From Bacteroidota bacterium (GTDB lineage: Bacteria > Bacteroidota > Bacteroidia > Bacteroidales > UBA12481), in NCBI GenBank assembly GCA_030592205.1, contig JAUVKA010000041.1, positions 1-14,525 of the forward strand: a stretch of 14,525 nucleotides of DNA, written 5' to 3'. Under the pieces are notes generated by a model. It saw only the letters and a list, made by a program, of their open reading frames with translations. It searched no databases and was not told the origin of the DNA. The translations under genes and the position numbers were made by a program. The stretch's first letter is position 1; every line of letters begins with the position of its first letter. This document shows positions 6,987-14,525 of this stretch, one piece after another.

Positions 6987-9900
6987 ATGAACGATAGTTT
7001 CTCCATACTACCTCTTACAGGATTATTAAAAATCATACTGAACCAGTATGATAACTACCATAGTATTTTGGGAATACCTGAGGACTTATTTTTCGTTCCG
7101 GACGTCGATGATAAATTTCGCACTCGACGCTTTGGAAGTCTGCTGGAAACGCCAATGGGAATCGCTGCCGGACCTCATGCCCAGCTGGCACAGAATATTG
7201 TGGCTGCCTGGCTAACAGGCGCCCGGTTTATCGAATTAAAAACCATACAAACCCTCGATGAACTGGAAATTACCAAGCCCTGCATTGATATGCAGGATGA
7301 AGGGTACAACTGTGAGTGGTCGCAAGAGTTGAAAATCGCTGAGTCGTTTGACCAGTATCTGAACGCATGGATTATCATTCATATTCTGAGGGATAAGTTC
7401 AATTGGATTGATACATCTGAACCGGGTCTTGTTTTTAATATGAGCGTTGGTTATGATTATGCCGGGATCATTAAGGATAATGTGCAGTGGTTCTTTAGCA
7501 AGATGGCTGATGCATCGGAGGAATTGGATGCAAAAATTGAAAGCATTAAATCCATCTATCCCAAGGTAGTTCATCTTGATATCAGCCCACGGATCTCAAA
7601 CAACATCACCCTTTCCACCATGCATGGCTGTCCCCCCGATGAAATTGAGAAGATCGGAGCATATCTTATCATGGAAAAAAGACTCCATACCGCCATCAAA
7701 TTAAATCCAACTTTACTGGGGAAGGATGATATACTGGAAATTTTGCGAGAATCAGGATTTGAAACAGATGTGCCCGAAATAGCTTTTGATCACGACCTGA
7801 GGTACGATGAAGCTGTAAAGATCATCCAGAACCTGCAACAAAAGGCAGATGAAAGCCGGCTGCAATTCAGTATTAAACTGACAAATACCCTCCAATGTGT
7901 CAATAACAAGCAGGTTTTCGGGTCCAACGAAGAGATGATGTATATGAGTGGAAGGGCATTGCATCCTATATCAATAAAGCTTGCTTCCAGGCTCCAGAAT
8001 GAATTCAATGGTAAACAGGATATTTCCTTCTCGGGTGGTGTGGATGCATTTAATGTGGCTGAAGTCATAAGCTGCGGACTTGATCCGGTAACTGTCTGCA
8101 CCGATCTGCTGAAACCGGGTGGATACGGAAGACTTTTCCAGTATATTGAAAAATTAAGATCAGGTGACTTCATGAGTCATTCACCAGAGGCAGCACTCAG
8201 TAATTTAAGGCAGTATTCAGATGATATCTGCAACATAAATGATTATCAAAAGAATGATATTCGTGAACCAAGCATAAAAACCGACCGGCCACTTGGCTAT
8301 TTCGACTGCATTCACGCACCCTGTGTTGACACCTGCCCAACCAATCAGGATATTCCTGGTTACCTGTATTATACTTCACAGGGCGACAATAATAAGGCAT
8401 TAGAAATAATCAGGAACACCAATCCATTTCCGCATACAACAGGAATGATATGCGACCATGCTTGCCAGACAAAATGCACACGGATTAATTATGACAGCCC
8501 TTTGTTAATCAGAGAAGTAAAACGCTTTGTCGCCGAAAATGAACAACTTGAAAAAAGTGACCCTAAGGCCGGCAATAATATGAAGGGTAAGTTAGTAGCA
8601 ACGGTAATCGGTGCCGGACCTTCCGGTCTGTCCTGTGCCTATTTTCTGGCACTGGCTGGAATACAGGTAAATATCTATGAGATCCGGGACAAACCGGGAG
8701 GAATGATTAACAATGCAATACCGTCATTCAGGCTTTCCAATGAAGCAATAGATTTGGATGTACATGCTATTTTACAACTTGGTGTTCACATAAACTATAA
8801 TCAAGTTGTTAATAGACTAACCTTTAAGCTCTTTCGTGAATTTTCCGACTTTGTATATATTGGAGTAGGGGCACAGAAATCAACAAAAATCAATATACCC
8901 GGAAGTGATGCTTTAGGTATCCTTGATCCTCTTGAATTTCTATATGAAGTAAAGAAGGGCATGCCTACCGGAATTGGCAGTCAGGTAGTTATTGTAGGCG
9001 GTGGAAATACAGCCATGGATGCTGCCCGTACTGCATATCGACTGGTGGGAGATAAAGGTACAGTTACAATCGTTTACAGGAGGACCATGAAGCAAATGCC
9101 TGCTGACACCGGTGAGATTAAAGCGGTTCTGGAAGAAGGCATAAACATTGTGGAGTTATCATCTCCAATCAGAATAAATACAAAAGATGGTCATGCAGTC
9201 TCCCTTTCCTGCATACGCATGAGACTGGGTGACAAGGATGAATCCGGCAGGGCAAGTCCCCTCGAAATTCCCGGGTCAGAGTTTGAAATTTTAATGGATA
9301 CAGTAATTCCGGCCATTGGCCAGGAAACTGATCTTGACTTCCTGGAGACAACCGCTTTGGCTACAAAAAGTGGAAGCTATGAAACGAAGATGTCGAATGT
9401 ATATATTGGCGGTGATGCGATGCGCGGAGCTTCAACAGCAATCAATGCCATTGGTGACGGACGAAAAGCAGCTCAGGAGATCATAGAAAAAGCTGGAATA
9501 TTATTCAATACACGGCAGATATTTTCAAGGAAGGAGCAGTCTCTTGATCAACATATGATCAACAGGGCCAGGAGAATTTTGCCTCAACATGTTGTTGAGA
9601 CAAGTATCCAGGATCGAAAAAATTTCAACATCGTAAGTGAAACATTGCTAAAAGATGAAGCAATGCAGGAGGCTTCACGTTGTCTTCAGTGCGATGAAAT
9701 ATGCAATATTTGTACGACAGTCTGTCCGAACCTGGCCTTCTTCTCTTATGAAATTGACTCTGTGGACTACAAGCTTCAATGCCTTGAAAGAACGGGTGAT
9801 AACATGGAAATAACAGAGGGCAGCCTTTTTGCAGTAAAACAAAAATACCAGATTCTTCATATTGCCGATTGGTGCAACCAGTGTGGAAATTGCGATACTT

Positions 9901-10238
9901 TCTGTCCATCTGCCGGTTCACCCCATTCTGACAAGCCACATTTATATCTCGACCGGAAATCATTTGAAAAGGAGAATGATGGTTGCTTTTTAGATACTGA
10001 AAATGAAGTTCCTGTCTTAGTTCGCCATATCAAAGATCAAGCATACAAATTATCCATATCGGGCAATTTTGCACGTTTTGAAACCCGGCATGCTATCCTA
10101 ATGCTTGATAGCAATCACATGAGAATCGTCGATATCGAAGTGAAAGATAAAGCTGACTTTGAATTAGATTTAACTATAGCCGCAGAAATGAAAATCATCT
10201 TAAATGGGGCCATTGCTTTCTTAGCTGTGGATAAATAA
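6987..10238 (+). CDS. ygfK: YgfK-type multidomain Fe-S flavoprotein ('putative selenate reductase subunit')
   Basis: This 1083-residue protein has three modules. Residues 1-400 form a dihydroorotate-dehydrogenase-like (FMN-type) barrel: 'GSLLETPMGIAAGPH' (50-64), 'STMHGCPPDEI' (210-220, C215), 'IKLNPTLLG' (237-245), 'SGGVD' (349-353) and 'GGYGRLF' (378-384). Residues 430-840 resemble the small glutamate synthase subunit: Fe-S cysteines C441, C446, C450, C489, C493 and C497, the FAD-binding 'VIGAGPSGLS' (540-549), and the NAD(P)H-binding 'VIVGGGNTAMDAAR' (668-681). The C-terminus has two ferredoxin-like groups: C902, C906, C909, C913 ('CDEICNICTTVCP') and C963, C966, C969, C973 ('CNQCGNCDTFCP'). 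It is about 50 residues longer than E. coli YgfK as I recall it (about 1032 aa). The selenate reductase name rests on old genetics; with ygeW, ygeY and xdhD as neighbours, a soluble NAD(P)H-linked reductase for a purine-derived ring or an electron partner of the Mo hydroxylase is more likely. No in-frame TGA is present, so it is not a selenoprotein. Confidence 0.92.
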   Translation: MNDSFSILPLTGLLKIILNQYDNYHSILGIPEDLFFVPDVDDKFRTRRFGSLLETPMGIAAGPHAQLAQNIVAAWLTGARFIELKTIQTLDELEITKPCIDMQDEGYNCEWSQELKIAESFDQYLNAWIIIHILRDKFNWIDTSEPGLVFNMSVGYDYAGIIKDNVQWFFSKMADASEELDAKIESIKSIYPKVVHLDISPRISNNITLSTMHGCPPDEIEKIGAYLIMEKRLHTAIKLNPTLLGKDDILEILRESGFETDVPEIAFDHDLRYDEAVKIIQNLQQKADESRLQFSIKLTNTLQCVNNKQVFGSNEEMMYMSGRALHPISIKLASRLQNEFNGKQDISFSGGVDAFNVAEVISCGLDPVTVCTDLLKPGGYGRLFQYIEKLRSGDFMSHSPEAALSNLRQYSDDICNINDYQKNDIREPSIKTDRPLGYFDCIHAPCVDTCPTNQDIPGYLYYTSQGDNNKALEIIRNTNPFPHTTGMICDHACQTKCTRINYDSPLLIREVKRFVAENEQLEKSDPKAGNNMKGKLVATVIGAGPSGLSCAYFLALAGIQVNIYEIRDKPGGMINNAIPSFRLSNEAIDLDVHAILQLGVHINYNQVVNRLTFKLFREFSDFVYIGVGAQKSTKINIPGSDALGILDPLEFLYEVKKGMPTGIGSQVVIVGGGNTAMDAARTAYRLVGDKGTVTIVYRRTMKQMPADTGEIKAVLEEGINIVELSSPIRINTKDGHAVSLSCIRMRLGDKDESGRASPLEIPGSEFEILMDTVIPAIGQETDLDFLETTALATKSGSYETKMSNVYIGGDAMRGASTAINAIGDGRKAAQEIIEKAGILFNTRQIFSRKEQSLDQHMINRARRILPQHVVETSIQDRKNFNIVSETLLKDEAMQEASRCLQCDEICNICTTVCPNLAFFSYEIDSVDYKLQCLERTGDNMEITEGSLFAVKQKYQILHIADWCNQCGNCDTFCPSAGSPHSDKPHLYLDRKSFEKENDGCFLDTENEVPVLVRHIKDQAYKLSISGNFARFETRHAILMLDSNHMRIVDIEVKDKADFELDLTIAAEMKIILNGAIAFLAVDK

Positions 10239-10247
10239 AATTGAATT

Positions 10248-11717
10248 ATGAACAATAAAGAAGCAATACTAAAGAATACAATTAAAAGATGTCAGGAGAG
10301 GCACATTATCCTGCCAACCTACAAGCAGATGCGAAATCCTGATCTGATCCCTGAAAAGATAAAGGCTGCATTAAAGAATATTGGCTTGTGGGATCTGAAT
10401 TCACTGAACCTGTTCCGCATTAACTGGAAAAACGATCCTGTTGACTCCGGGGGTGGTTTTGGAGATGTAAACTACCTGGAAATACCACCAGAGCTAACGG
10501 GAGTTAAAGCAAGGATTATTCTGCTGATAGGAAAGTATTTCCCTACCGGAGCCCATAAAGTAGGTGCCACCTTCGGTCCCTTGGTTGAAAAACTGGTTAC
10601 CGGAAGATTTGATCCGACCAGGCAGAAGGCCCTGTGGCCTTCCACCGGCAACTATTGTCGTGGAGGCGCTTACGACTCACATTTATTGGGATGTGAGTCC
10701 ATTGCGGTACTCCCTGAGGGAATGTCCAGGGAACGATTTGAATGGTTACAAAAGGTAGGTGCAGAAATATTTGCCACTCCCGGTACTGAAAGTAATGTAA
10801 AAGAGATTTACGATAAGGTAAAGGAGCTGCTTGCCGAACGAGGTGATCAGATTGTCAATCTTAATCAATTCGAAGAAATTGGAAATCCATTGTGGCACTA
10901 CGCCACTACAGGCCCGGCCATGGAAGAGGTTTTCAACTCCATAAGTGGAGATCACGACCGTTTTTCGGGCATATTCCTAACTCAGGGCTCAGCCGGAACA
11001 CTTGGTAGTGCTGATTATTTAAGAGAGGTGTTTCCAAATATCAAGGTATGCGCAGGAGAAGCCCTGCAATGCCCGACATTACTAGAGAATGGGTATGGAG
11101 AACACCGCATTGAAGGTATTGGCGACAAGCATGTACCATGGATCCACAATATTAAGAATATGGATTTGGTAGCCGGAATTGATGATAATCCAAATATCAG
11201 GTTAATGCGTCTCTTTAATGAGAATGCCGGAAAAGAGTACCTGAAGAAAGAATTAAATATTAATCAGGAATTGATTGACAAACTGAACCTGCTTGGCATT
11301 TCATCCATTGCCAATTTGATGGGCTCCATTAAACTTGCCAGGTATTATGAAATGAACGAGCATGACATTGTATTCTCTGTTGCAACCGATTCAATGGATT
11401 TGTACCAGTCACGGCTGGTGGAAGAGAAACAACTCAAGGGAGAATTCACTGAAAGGGATGCTGCTGTGAGTTTCGAAGCCGATTTGCTTGGGTTGAGTAT
11501 CGACTACATGCTCGAAATGAACTATTATGAGAAGAAGCGAATGCACAATCTCAAGTATTTCACATGGATTGAACAGCAGGGGAAAACAGTTGAGGAATTG
11601 GATGCCCAGTGGTACGACGAAAATTATTGGAAATCACGATATGACCAGGTGGCTGAATGGGACCAAAAAATTATGGAGTTTAACGAACGGACAGGAGTGT
11701 TGAAGGAGTATTTGTAA
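10248..11717 (+). CDS. Fold-type II PLP enzyme, cysteine-synthase-like, function unknown
   Basis: The core (about 85-385) is a tryptophan synthase beta/cysteine synthase-like PLP domain. K104 in 'YFPTGAHKVGA' (97-107) is the expected Schiff-base lysine, 'PSTGNYCRGG' (131-140) is the substrate-carboxylate/Asn loop, and 'TQGSAGTLGSADYL' (245-258) is the glycine-rich loop for the PLP phosphate. 'SVATDSMDLY' (377-386) is probably the strand carrying the residue facing the pyridine nitrogen. It differs from CysK (about 320 aa) in having roughly 85 extra residues before and 100 after the core; the C-terminal tail is helical and rich in aromatic and charged residues ('YFTWIEQQGKT', 'NYWKSRYDQVAEWDQKI'). 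It is only 9 bp from ygfK, so it belongs to the operon. YgeX, the diaminopropionate ammonia-lyase of related loci, is the same fold but does not share these motifs. A beta-elimination on 2,3-diaminopropionate or its ureido form is possible. No true match to a characterised enzyme is recognised. Confidence 0.75.
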   Translation: MNNKEAILKNTIKRCQERHIILPTYKQMRNPDLIPEKIKAALKNIGLWDLNSLNLFRINWKNDPVDSGGGFGDVNYLEIPPELTGVKARIILLIGKYFPTGAHKVGATFGPLVEKLVTGRFDPTRQKALWPSTGNYCRGGAYDSHLLGCESIAVLPEGMSRERFEWLQKVGAEIFATPGTESNVKEIYDKVKELLAERGDQIVNLNQFEEIGNPLWHYATTGPAMEEVFNSISGDHDRFSGIFLTQGSAGTLGSADYLREVFPNIKVCAGEALQCPTLLENGYGEHRIEGIGDKHVPWIHNIKNMDLVAGIDDNPNIRLMRLFNENAGKEYLKKELNINQELIDKLNLLGISSIANLMGSIKLARYYEMNEHDIVFSVATDSMDLYQSRLVEEKQLKGEFTERDAAVSFEADLLGLSIDYMLEMNYYEKKRMHNLKYFTWIEQQGKTVEELDAQWYDENYWKSRYDQVAEWDQKIMEFNERTGVLKEYL

Positions 11718-11739
11718 ATCAAAGATATAAAACAACTAT

Positions 11740-12978
11740 ATGAAAACTGACAGATTTCATTTCCAGTGTGTTAACTGTGGTTCTTTATATAAAGAGTCGC
11801 AGCTTACATATCTTTGTCCTGCTTGTAGTGAATCGGGCTCAGGCAAATCACCTCTATTAGGAGTTCTGAAGATCATTTATAATTATAAGGAAATGATCAG
11901 TAATGGGATCACCCTACCCCAACTAAAGAAAAACAGTTACCTGGATCTGCTTCCAGTGGAAGCCACAGAGAGCCTCCCAAACCTGAATATCGGGAACACC
12001 CCCCTATATGCCATAAATAGGATAAATAATAGAGAATTGCCCTTCAATCTTTTCCTGAAAGATGACTCTCAGAATCCAACTTTTTCTTTCAAGGACAGGG
12101 CTTCCTCCATTGTTTCTGCCTATGCAAAGGAAAAAGGATATGGTACTATAGTAGCTGCTTCCACAGGAAATGCAGGTTCGTCGCTTGCCGGCATTTGTGC
12201 TGCCCAGGGACAAAAAGCTGTTATACTGATCCCAGAGAGTGCTCCAGTAGAAAAGCTAACACAAATCCTGATGTATGGCGCCACCATTATCCCAGTCCGG
12301 GGAACCTACGATGATGCCTTTGACCTCAGCATAAAAGCAACTGAAACATTTGGTTGGTACAACCGAAATACAGCATTTAATCCATTGACCATAGAGGGAA
12401 AAAAAACAGCAGCCTTTGAACTCTATGAGCAGTTAAATAATAGAGTCCCACACAGAATATTTGTCCCTGTTGGGGATGGAGTTATCATTTCAGGGATTTA
12501 CAAAGGATTTGAAGATTTATTCAATCTTGGTTTCATCAACCACATGCCAACTATTGTTGCTGTGCAGGCCAAAGAAAGTGACAACCTTGTTAGAAACCTG
12601 GAGAACACCAAATTTAAAATTGTCAAAAGCACCACCATCGCTGATTCAATATCAGTGGATATACCACGTAATTTTTACATGGCTCAGAAATATATACAGG
12701 ATAACAAGGGTGAGCATGTTTCCGTTTCTGATGATGAAATTTTACAGGCTTCATCCATTTTATCGAAGAACACCGGTTTATTTGCTGAACCCGCTGCGGC
12801 CGCTGCATTTGCAGGTTTTCTGGCATATCAAAATGACCATAAACTGGCTGATAATTCCAATAACGTTGTTCTCCTTACCGGCAGCGGTTTAAAGGATGTA
12901 AAAGCGATTTCGGGTATCCTGAATATGCCTGACTCAATTGATCCTACCATTGAGGATCTGAAAAAAGCACTGTTATGA
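11740..12978 (+). CDS. Threonine-synthase-like PLP enzyme with N-terminal zinc ribbon
   Basis: This 412-residue protein has the threonine synthase family layout. A zinc-ribbon-like N-terminus carries C10, C13, C26 and C29 ('CVNCGSLYKE', 'LCPACSE'). 'LKDDSQNPTFSFKDRAS' (106-122) contains the Schiff-base lysine K118. 'ASTGNAGSSLAG' (140-151) is the Asn loop, 'VPVGDGVIISGIYKGFEDL' (242-260) the PLP-phosphate loop, 'EPAAAAAFAG' (350-359) a family motif, and 'TGSGLKD' (380-386) matches the usual TG(H/S)GLKD. Threonine synthase makes threonine from O-phosphohomoserine, but no homoserine kinase or homoserine dehydrogenase gene is nearby and the gene sits in the middle of a purine-type catabolic operon. 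Its stop overlaps the start of the next gene (ATGA), so it is translationally coupled to the molybdenum hydroxylase. I infer a catabolic paralogue acting on an amino acid such as 2,3-diaminopropionate; a genuine threonine synthase cannot be excluded. Confidence 0.8.
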   Translation: MKTDRFHFQCVNCGSLYKESQLTYLCPACSESGSGKSPLLGVLKIIYNYKEMISNGITLPQLKKNSYLDLLPVEATESLPNLNIGNTPLYAINRINNRELPFNLFLKDDSQNPTFSFKDRASSIVSAYAKEKGYGTIVAASTGNAGSSLAGICAAQGQKAVILIPESAPVEKLTQILMYGATIIPVRGTYDDAFDLSIKATETFGWYNRNTAFNPLTIEGKKTAAFELYEQLNNRVPHRIFVPVGDGVIISGIYKGFEDLFNLGFINHMPTIVAVQAKESDNLVRNLENTKFKIVKSTTIADSISVDIPRNFYMAQKYIQDNKGEHVSVSDDEILQASSILSKNTGLFAEPAAAAAFAGFLAYQNDHKLADNSNNVVLLTGSGLKDVKAISGILNMPDSIDPTIEDLKKALL

Positions 12979-14525
12979 TTTCGTTTGAATTAAATGGAGT
13001 AGCACAAACCTATGAGGGCGATCCGTCAAGATCCTTGCTTGAGTATTTAAGATTGGACAAGAGGATTACCACCTTAAAAGATGGATGCTCGGGTCAGGCA
13101 GCCTGTGGTGCCTGCACAGTGGAAATAAATGGCAAAGCAATGCTTTCCTGTGTTGTAAAAATGCGCAAACTCCAGGATGCCAGGATATATACTCCTGATG
13201 GATTCCCCGACTACATCCTGGACACCATTGCAAAGGCTTTTGTAAATAAAGGAGCCGTCCAGTGTGGTTTTTGTACTCCCGGTTTTATAAGCCGCACCAA
13301 GGTTTTGCTTAAGAACAATCCCCACCCCACCATTGAAGAAGTCAGGAAAGCCCTCAAACCACATTTGTGCCGGTGTACGGGTTATAAAAAAATAGAAGAA
13401 GCCATCATGTGTGCCGGTGATGCTATCAGAAAGGATATAAAACTGGACATCAATAAAACCTCAGGAAAAATTGGAGTCCCCCATCCAAAATATGATGCAT
13501 ACAATACAGCCATTGGAAAGCGCAATTTTGTTGATGACATTTTCTTTGAGGGGATGCTGTTTGCTGCCTTGAAGTTCAGCGATCATCCGAAAGCAAAAGT
13601 CATAAGGATCAATACCTCAAAAGCAGAAAAATTCCCGGGTGTACATCGTATCACCACTGCCAGGGATATTCCCGGTGAACCTTATGTAGGATTGATCATA
13701 CAGGACTGGCCGGTTATGATAGCCGAAGGAGAGACAACCCACTATATTGGGGATGTTTTGGCCGGGGTGGTGGCCGATTCAGAGCAGATTGCACGTAAAG
13801 CAGTTGACCAGATCGAGGTTGAATATGAAGTGATGGAACCGGTTACGGATGTTTTTAAAGCAATCGATGGAGAACCGGTCCACAGCGAAAGACCAAATAA
13901 TTTCGAGACTACGCAATTTACCATTGGCAATGCCGAAAGAGCTATTTCTTCATCGGCCTTTGTAAGTTCAGGGAAATATGAAACACAACGTATTGAACAT
14001 GGATTTTTAGAAAAGGAGGCAGCAGTTGCGCGACCTGATGGAAAAGGAGGTCTTGAACTGTATAGCCAGAGCCAGGGAGTTTATGAAGACCGCAGGCAGG
14101 TAGCTATGATATTGGGATTAACCGAAGAGAAGGTGCGGGTAATCCTTGTCCCCAATGGCGGAGGTTTTGGCGGAAAGGAGGACTTAAGTGTACAGGGGCA
14201 CACTGCCCTGTTTGCTTTCCTAATAAACAAGCCTGTGAAATTAACCCTGAGCCGTGAAGAGTCAATAAGGCTGCATCCAAAACGACATCCGGTTTTTATG
14301 GATATTACCTTAGGTGCAGATAAAAAGGGAAAGCTTACATCTTTAATACTGAAAGCTGTTGGTGATACAGGAGCTTACGCCTCAGTTGGTATGAAGGTTA
14401 TGGAACGCGTTGCCGGTCATGCAGCAGGCGGCTATTTTATTCCTGAAGTTGATATTGAAGCAAAAACGGTTTACACCAATAACATCCCCAGCGGTGCCAT
14501 GCGGGGCTTTGGGGCAAACCAGGTA
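12975..14525 (+). CDS. xdhD: XdhD-type molybdenum hydroxylase, 2Fe-2S fused to Mo domain (3' end outside window)
   Basis: The frame starts at the ATG of an ATGA overlap and is open to the window end, giving the first 517 residues of an enzyme probably about 850 long. The N-terminus has two 2Fe-2S domains: C38, C44, C47, C59 ('GCSGQAACGACTV') and C97, C100, C132, C134 ('QCGFCTPG', 'CRCTGY'). It then passes straight, without an FAD domain, to the Mo domain from about residue 168 ('GKRNFVDD', 181-188). Visible Mo-site motifs are Q367 ('SQSQG'), 'NGGGFGGKEDL' (394-404), E429 in 'SREESIRLHPKRHP' and R510 in 'MRGFGANQ'. This domain order is that of E. coli XdhD (YgfN) and the so-called selenium-dependent xanthine dehydrogenases, which carry a labile Se ligand on Mo instead of selenocysteine. 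The missing FAD domain means that another subunit, such as the first gene of the operon or YgfK, must take its electrons. Catalytic Glu near the C-terminus cannot be checked because it lies beyond the window. Confidence 0.9.
   Translation, partial: MISFELNGVAQTYEGDPSRSLLEYLRLDKRITTLKDGCSGQAACGACTVEINGKAMLSCVVKMRKLQDARIYTPDGFPDYILDTIAKAFVNKGAVQCGFCTPGFISRTKVLLKNNPHPTIEEVRKALKPHLCRCTGYKKIEEAIMCAGDAIRKDIKLDINKTSGKIGVPHPKYDAYNTAIGKRNFVDDIFFEGMLFAALKFSDHPKAKVIRINTSKAEKFPGVHRITTARDIPGEPYVGLIIQDWPVMIAEGETTHYIGDVLAGVVADSEQIARKAVDQIEVEYEVMEPVTDVFKAIDGEPVHSERPNNFETTQFTIGNAERAISSSAFVSSGKYETQRIEHGFLEKEAAVARPDGKGGLELYSQSQGVYEDRRQVAMILGLTEEKVRVILVPNGGGFGGKEDLSVQGHTALFAFLINKPVKLTLSREESIRLHPKRHPVFMDITLGADKKGKLTSLILKAVGDTGAYASVGMKVMERVAGHAAGGYFIPEVDIEAKTVYTNNIPSGAMRGFGANQV

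Noticed and set aside
6987..10238. Literal reading of the 'selenate reductase' name
   Set aside because: Known selenate reductases are molybdopterin enzymes; this protein has no Mo domain and is made of flavin, NAD(P)H and Fe-S modules.
11740..12978. Threonine biosynthesis gene cluster
   Set aside because: No homoserine dehydrogenase, homoserine kinase or aspartokinase is nearby; the gene is coupled by ATGA overlap to a molybdenum hydroxylase.
870..12978. Many further open frames antisense or out of frame within the operon genes
   Set aside because: They overlap genes with complete family motifs and show no domain of their own.
6987..14525. Selenocysteine (in-frame TGA) in the selenium-linked genes
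   Set aside because: The frames of ygfK and the visible xdhD part run without internal TGA. In this enzyme group selenium is a labile cofactor ligand, not selenocysteine.
1..14525. CRISPR array, tRNA/rRNA genes, insertion sequences or phage genes
   Set aside because: No regularly spaced repeats, no tRNA-like folded stretch in the gaps, and no transposase or phage-type protein in any frame that I could recognise.

Overview
The window looks like part of the chromosome of an anaerobic Bacteroidota bacterium. The evidence is AT-leaning DNA, start codons with almost no Shine-Dalgarno sequence (typically an A/T-rich run before ATG), a secreted-type glycoside hydrolase tail, a GH2 beta-galactosidase remnant at the left edge, and one TAnnTTTG-like promoter match. 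No 16S or other phylogenetic marker is present, so this is inference.

Layout. Positions 1-504 hold the 3' end of a gene whose product ends in a discoidin-like beta-sandwich domain typical of glycoside hydrolases. Positions 505-869 contain no intact gene: they hold a decayed C-terminus of a GH2 beta-galactosidase (about 511-768), a short stretch that may be a second remnant, and the upstream region of the next operon. From 870 to the window end all genes are on the + strand and tightly packed, with gaps of 9-26 bp and overlaps of 14 bp and 4 bp. Their order is: XDH Fe-S/FAD subunit, XDH molybdopterin subunit, YgeY-type M20 hydrolase, YgeW-type carbamoyltransferase, YgfK-type multidomain reductase, a 489-aa fold-type II PLP enzyme, a threonine-synthase-like PLP enzyme, and an XdhD-type molybdenum hydroxylase (2Fe-2S and Mo domains fused) cut by the window end.

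Interpretation. ygeY, ygeW, ygfK and xdhD are hallmark genes of the selenium-linked molybdenum hydroxylase locus of enterobacteria and clostridia. From memory, this locus has been linked to anaerobic uric acid/purine breakdown by gut bacteria. In that model the purine ring is opened to ureido compounds, carbamoyl groups are recovered as carbamoyl phosphate (energy as ATP), and the carbon skeleton is released as 2,3-diaminopropionate, which the PLP enzyme YgeX converts to pyruvate and ammonia. No YgeX is visible here. Its expected place is taken by two other PLP enzymes of the same fold, which is the most interesting point of the window. The dihydropyrimidinase (hyuA), SsnA and selenium-cofactor maturation genes are not in the window and may lie downstream.

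A second point of interest is YgfK. It carries the same modules as dihydropyrimidine dehydrogenase in a permuted order, with a cysteine where the catalytic cysteine would be expected. This suggests a ring reductase rather than a selenate reductase.
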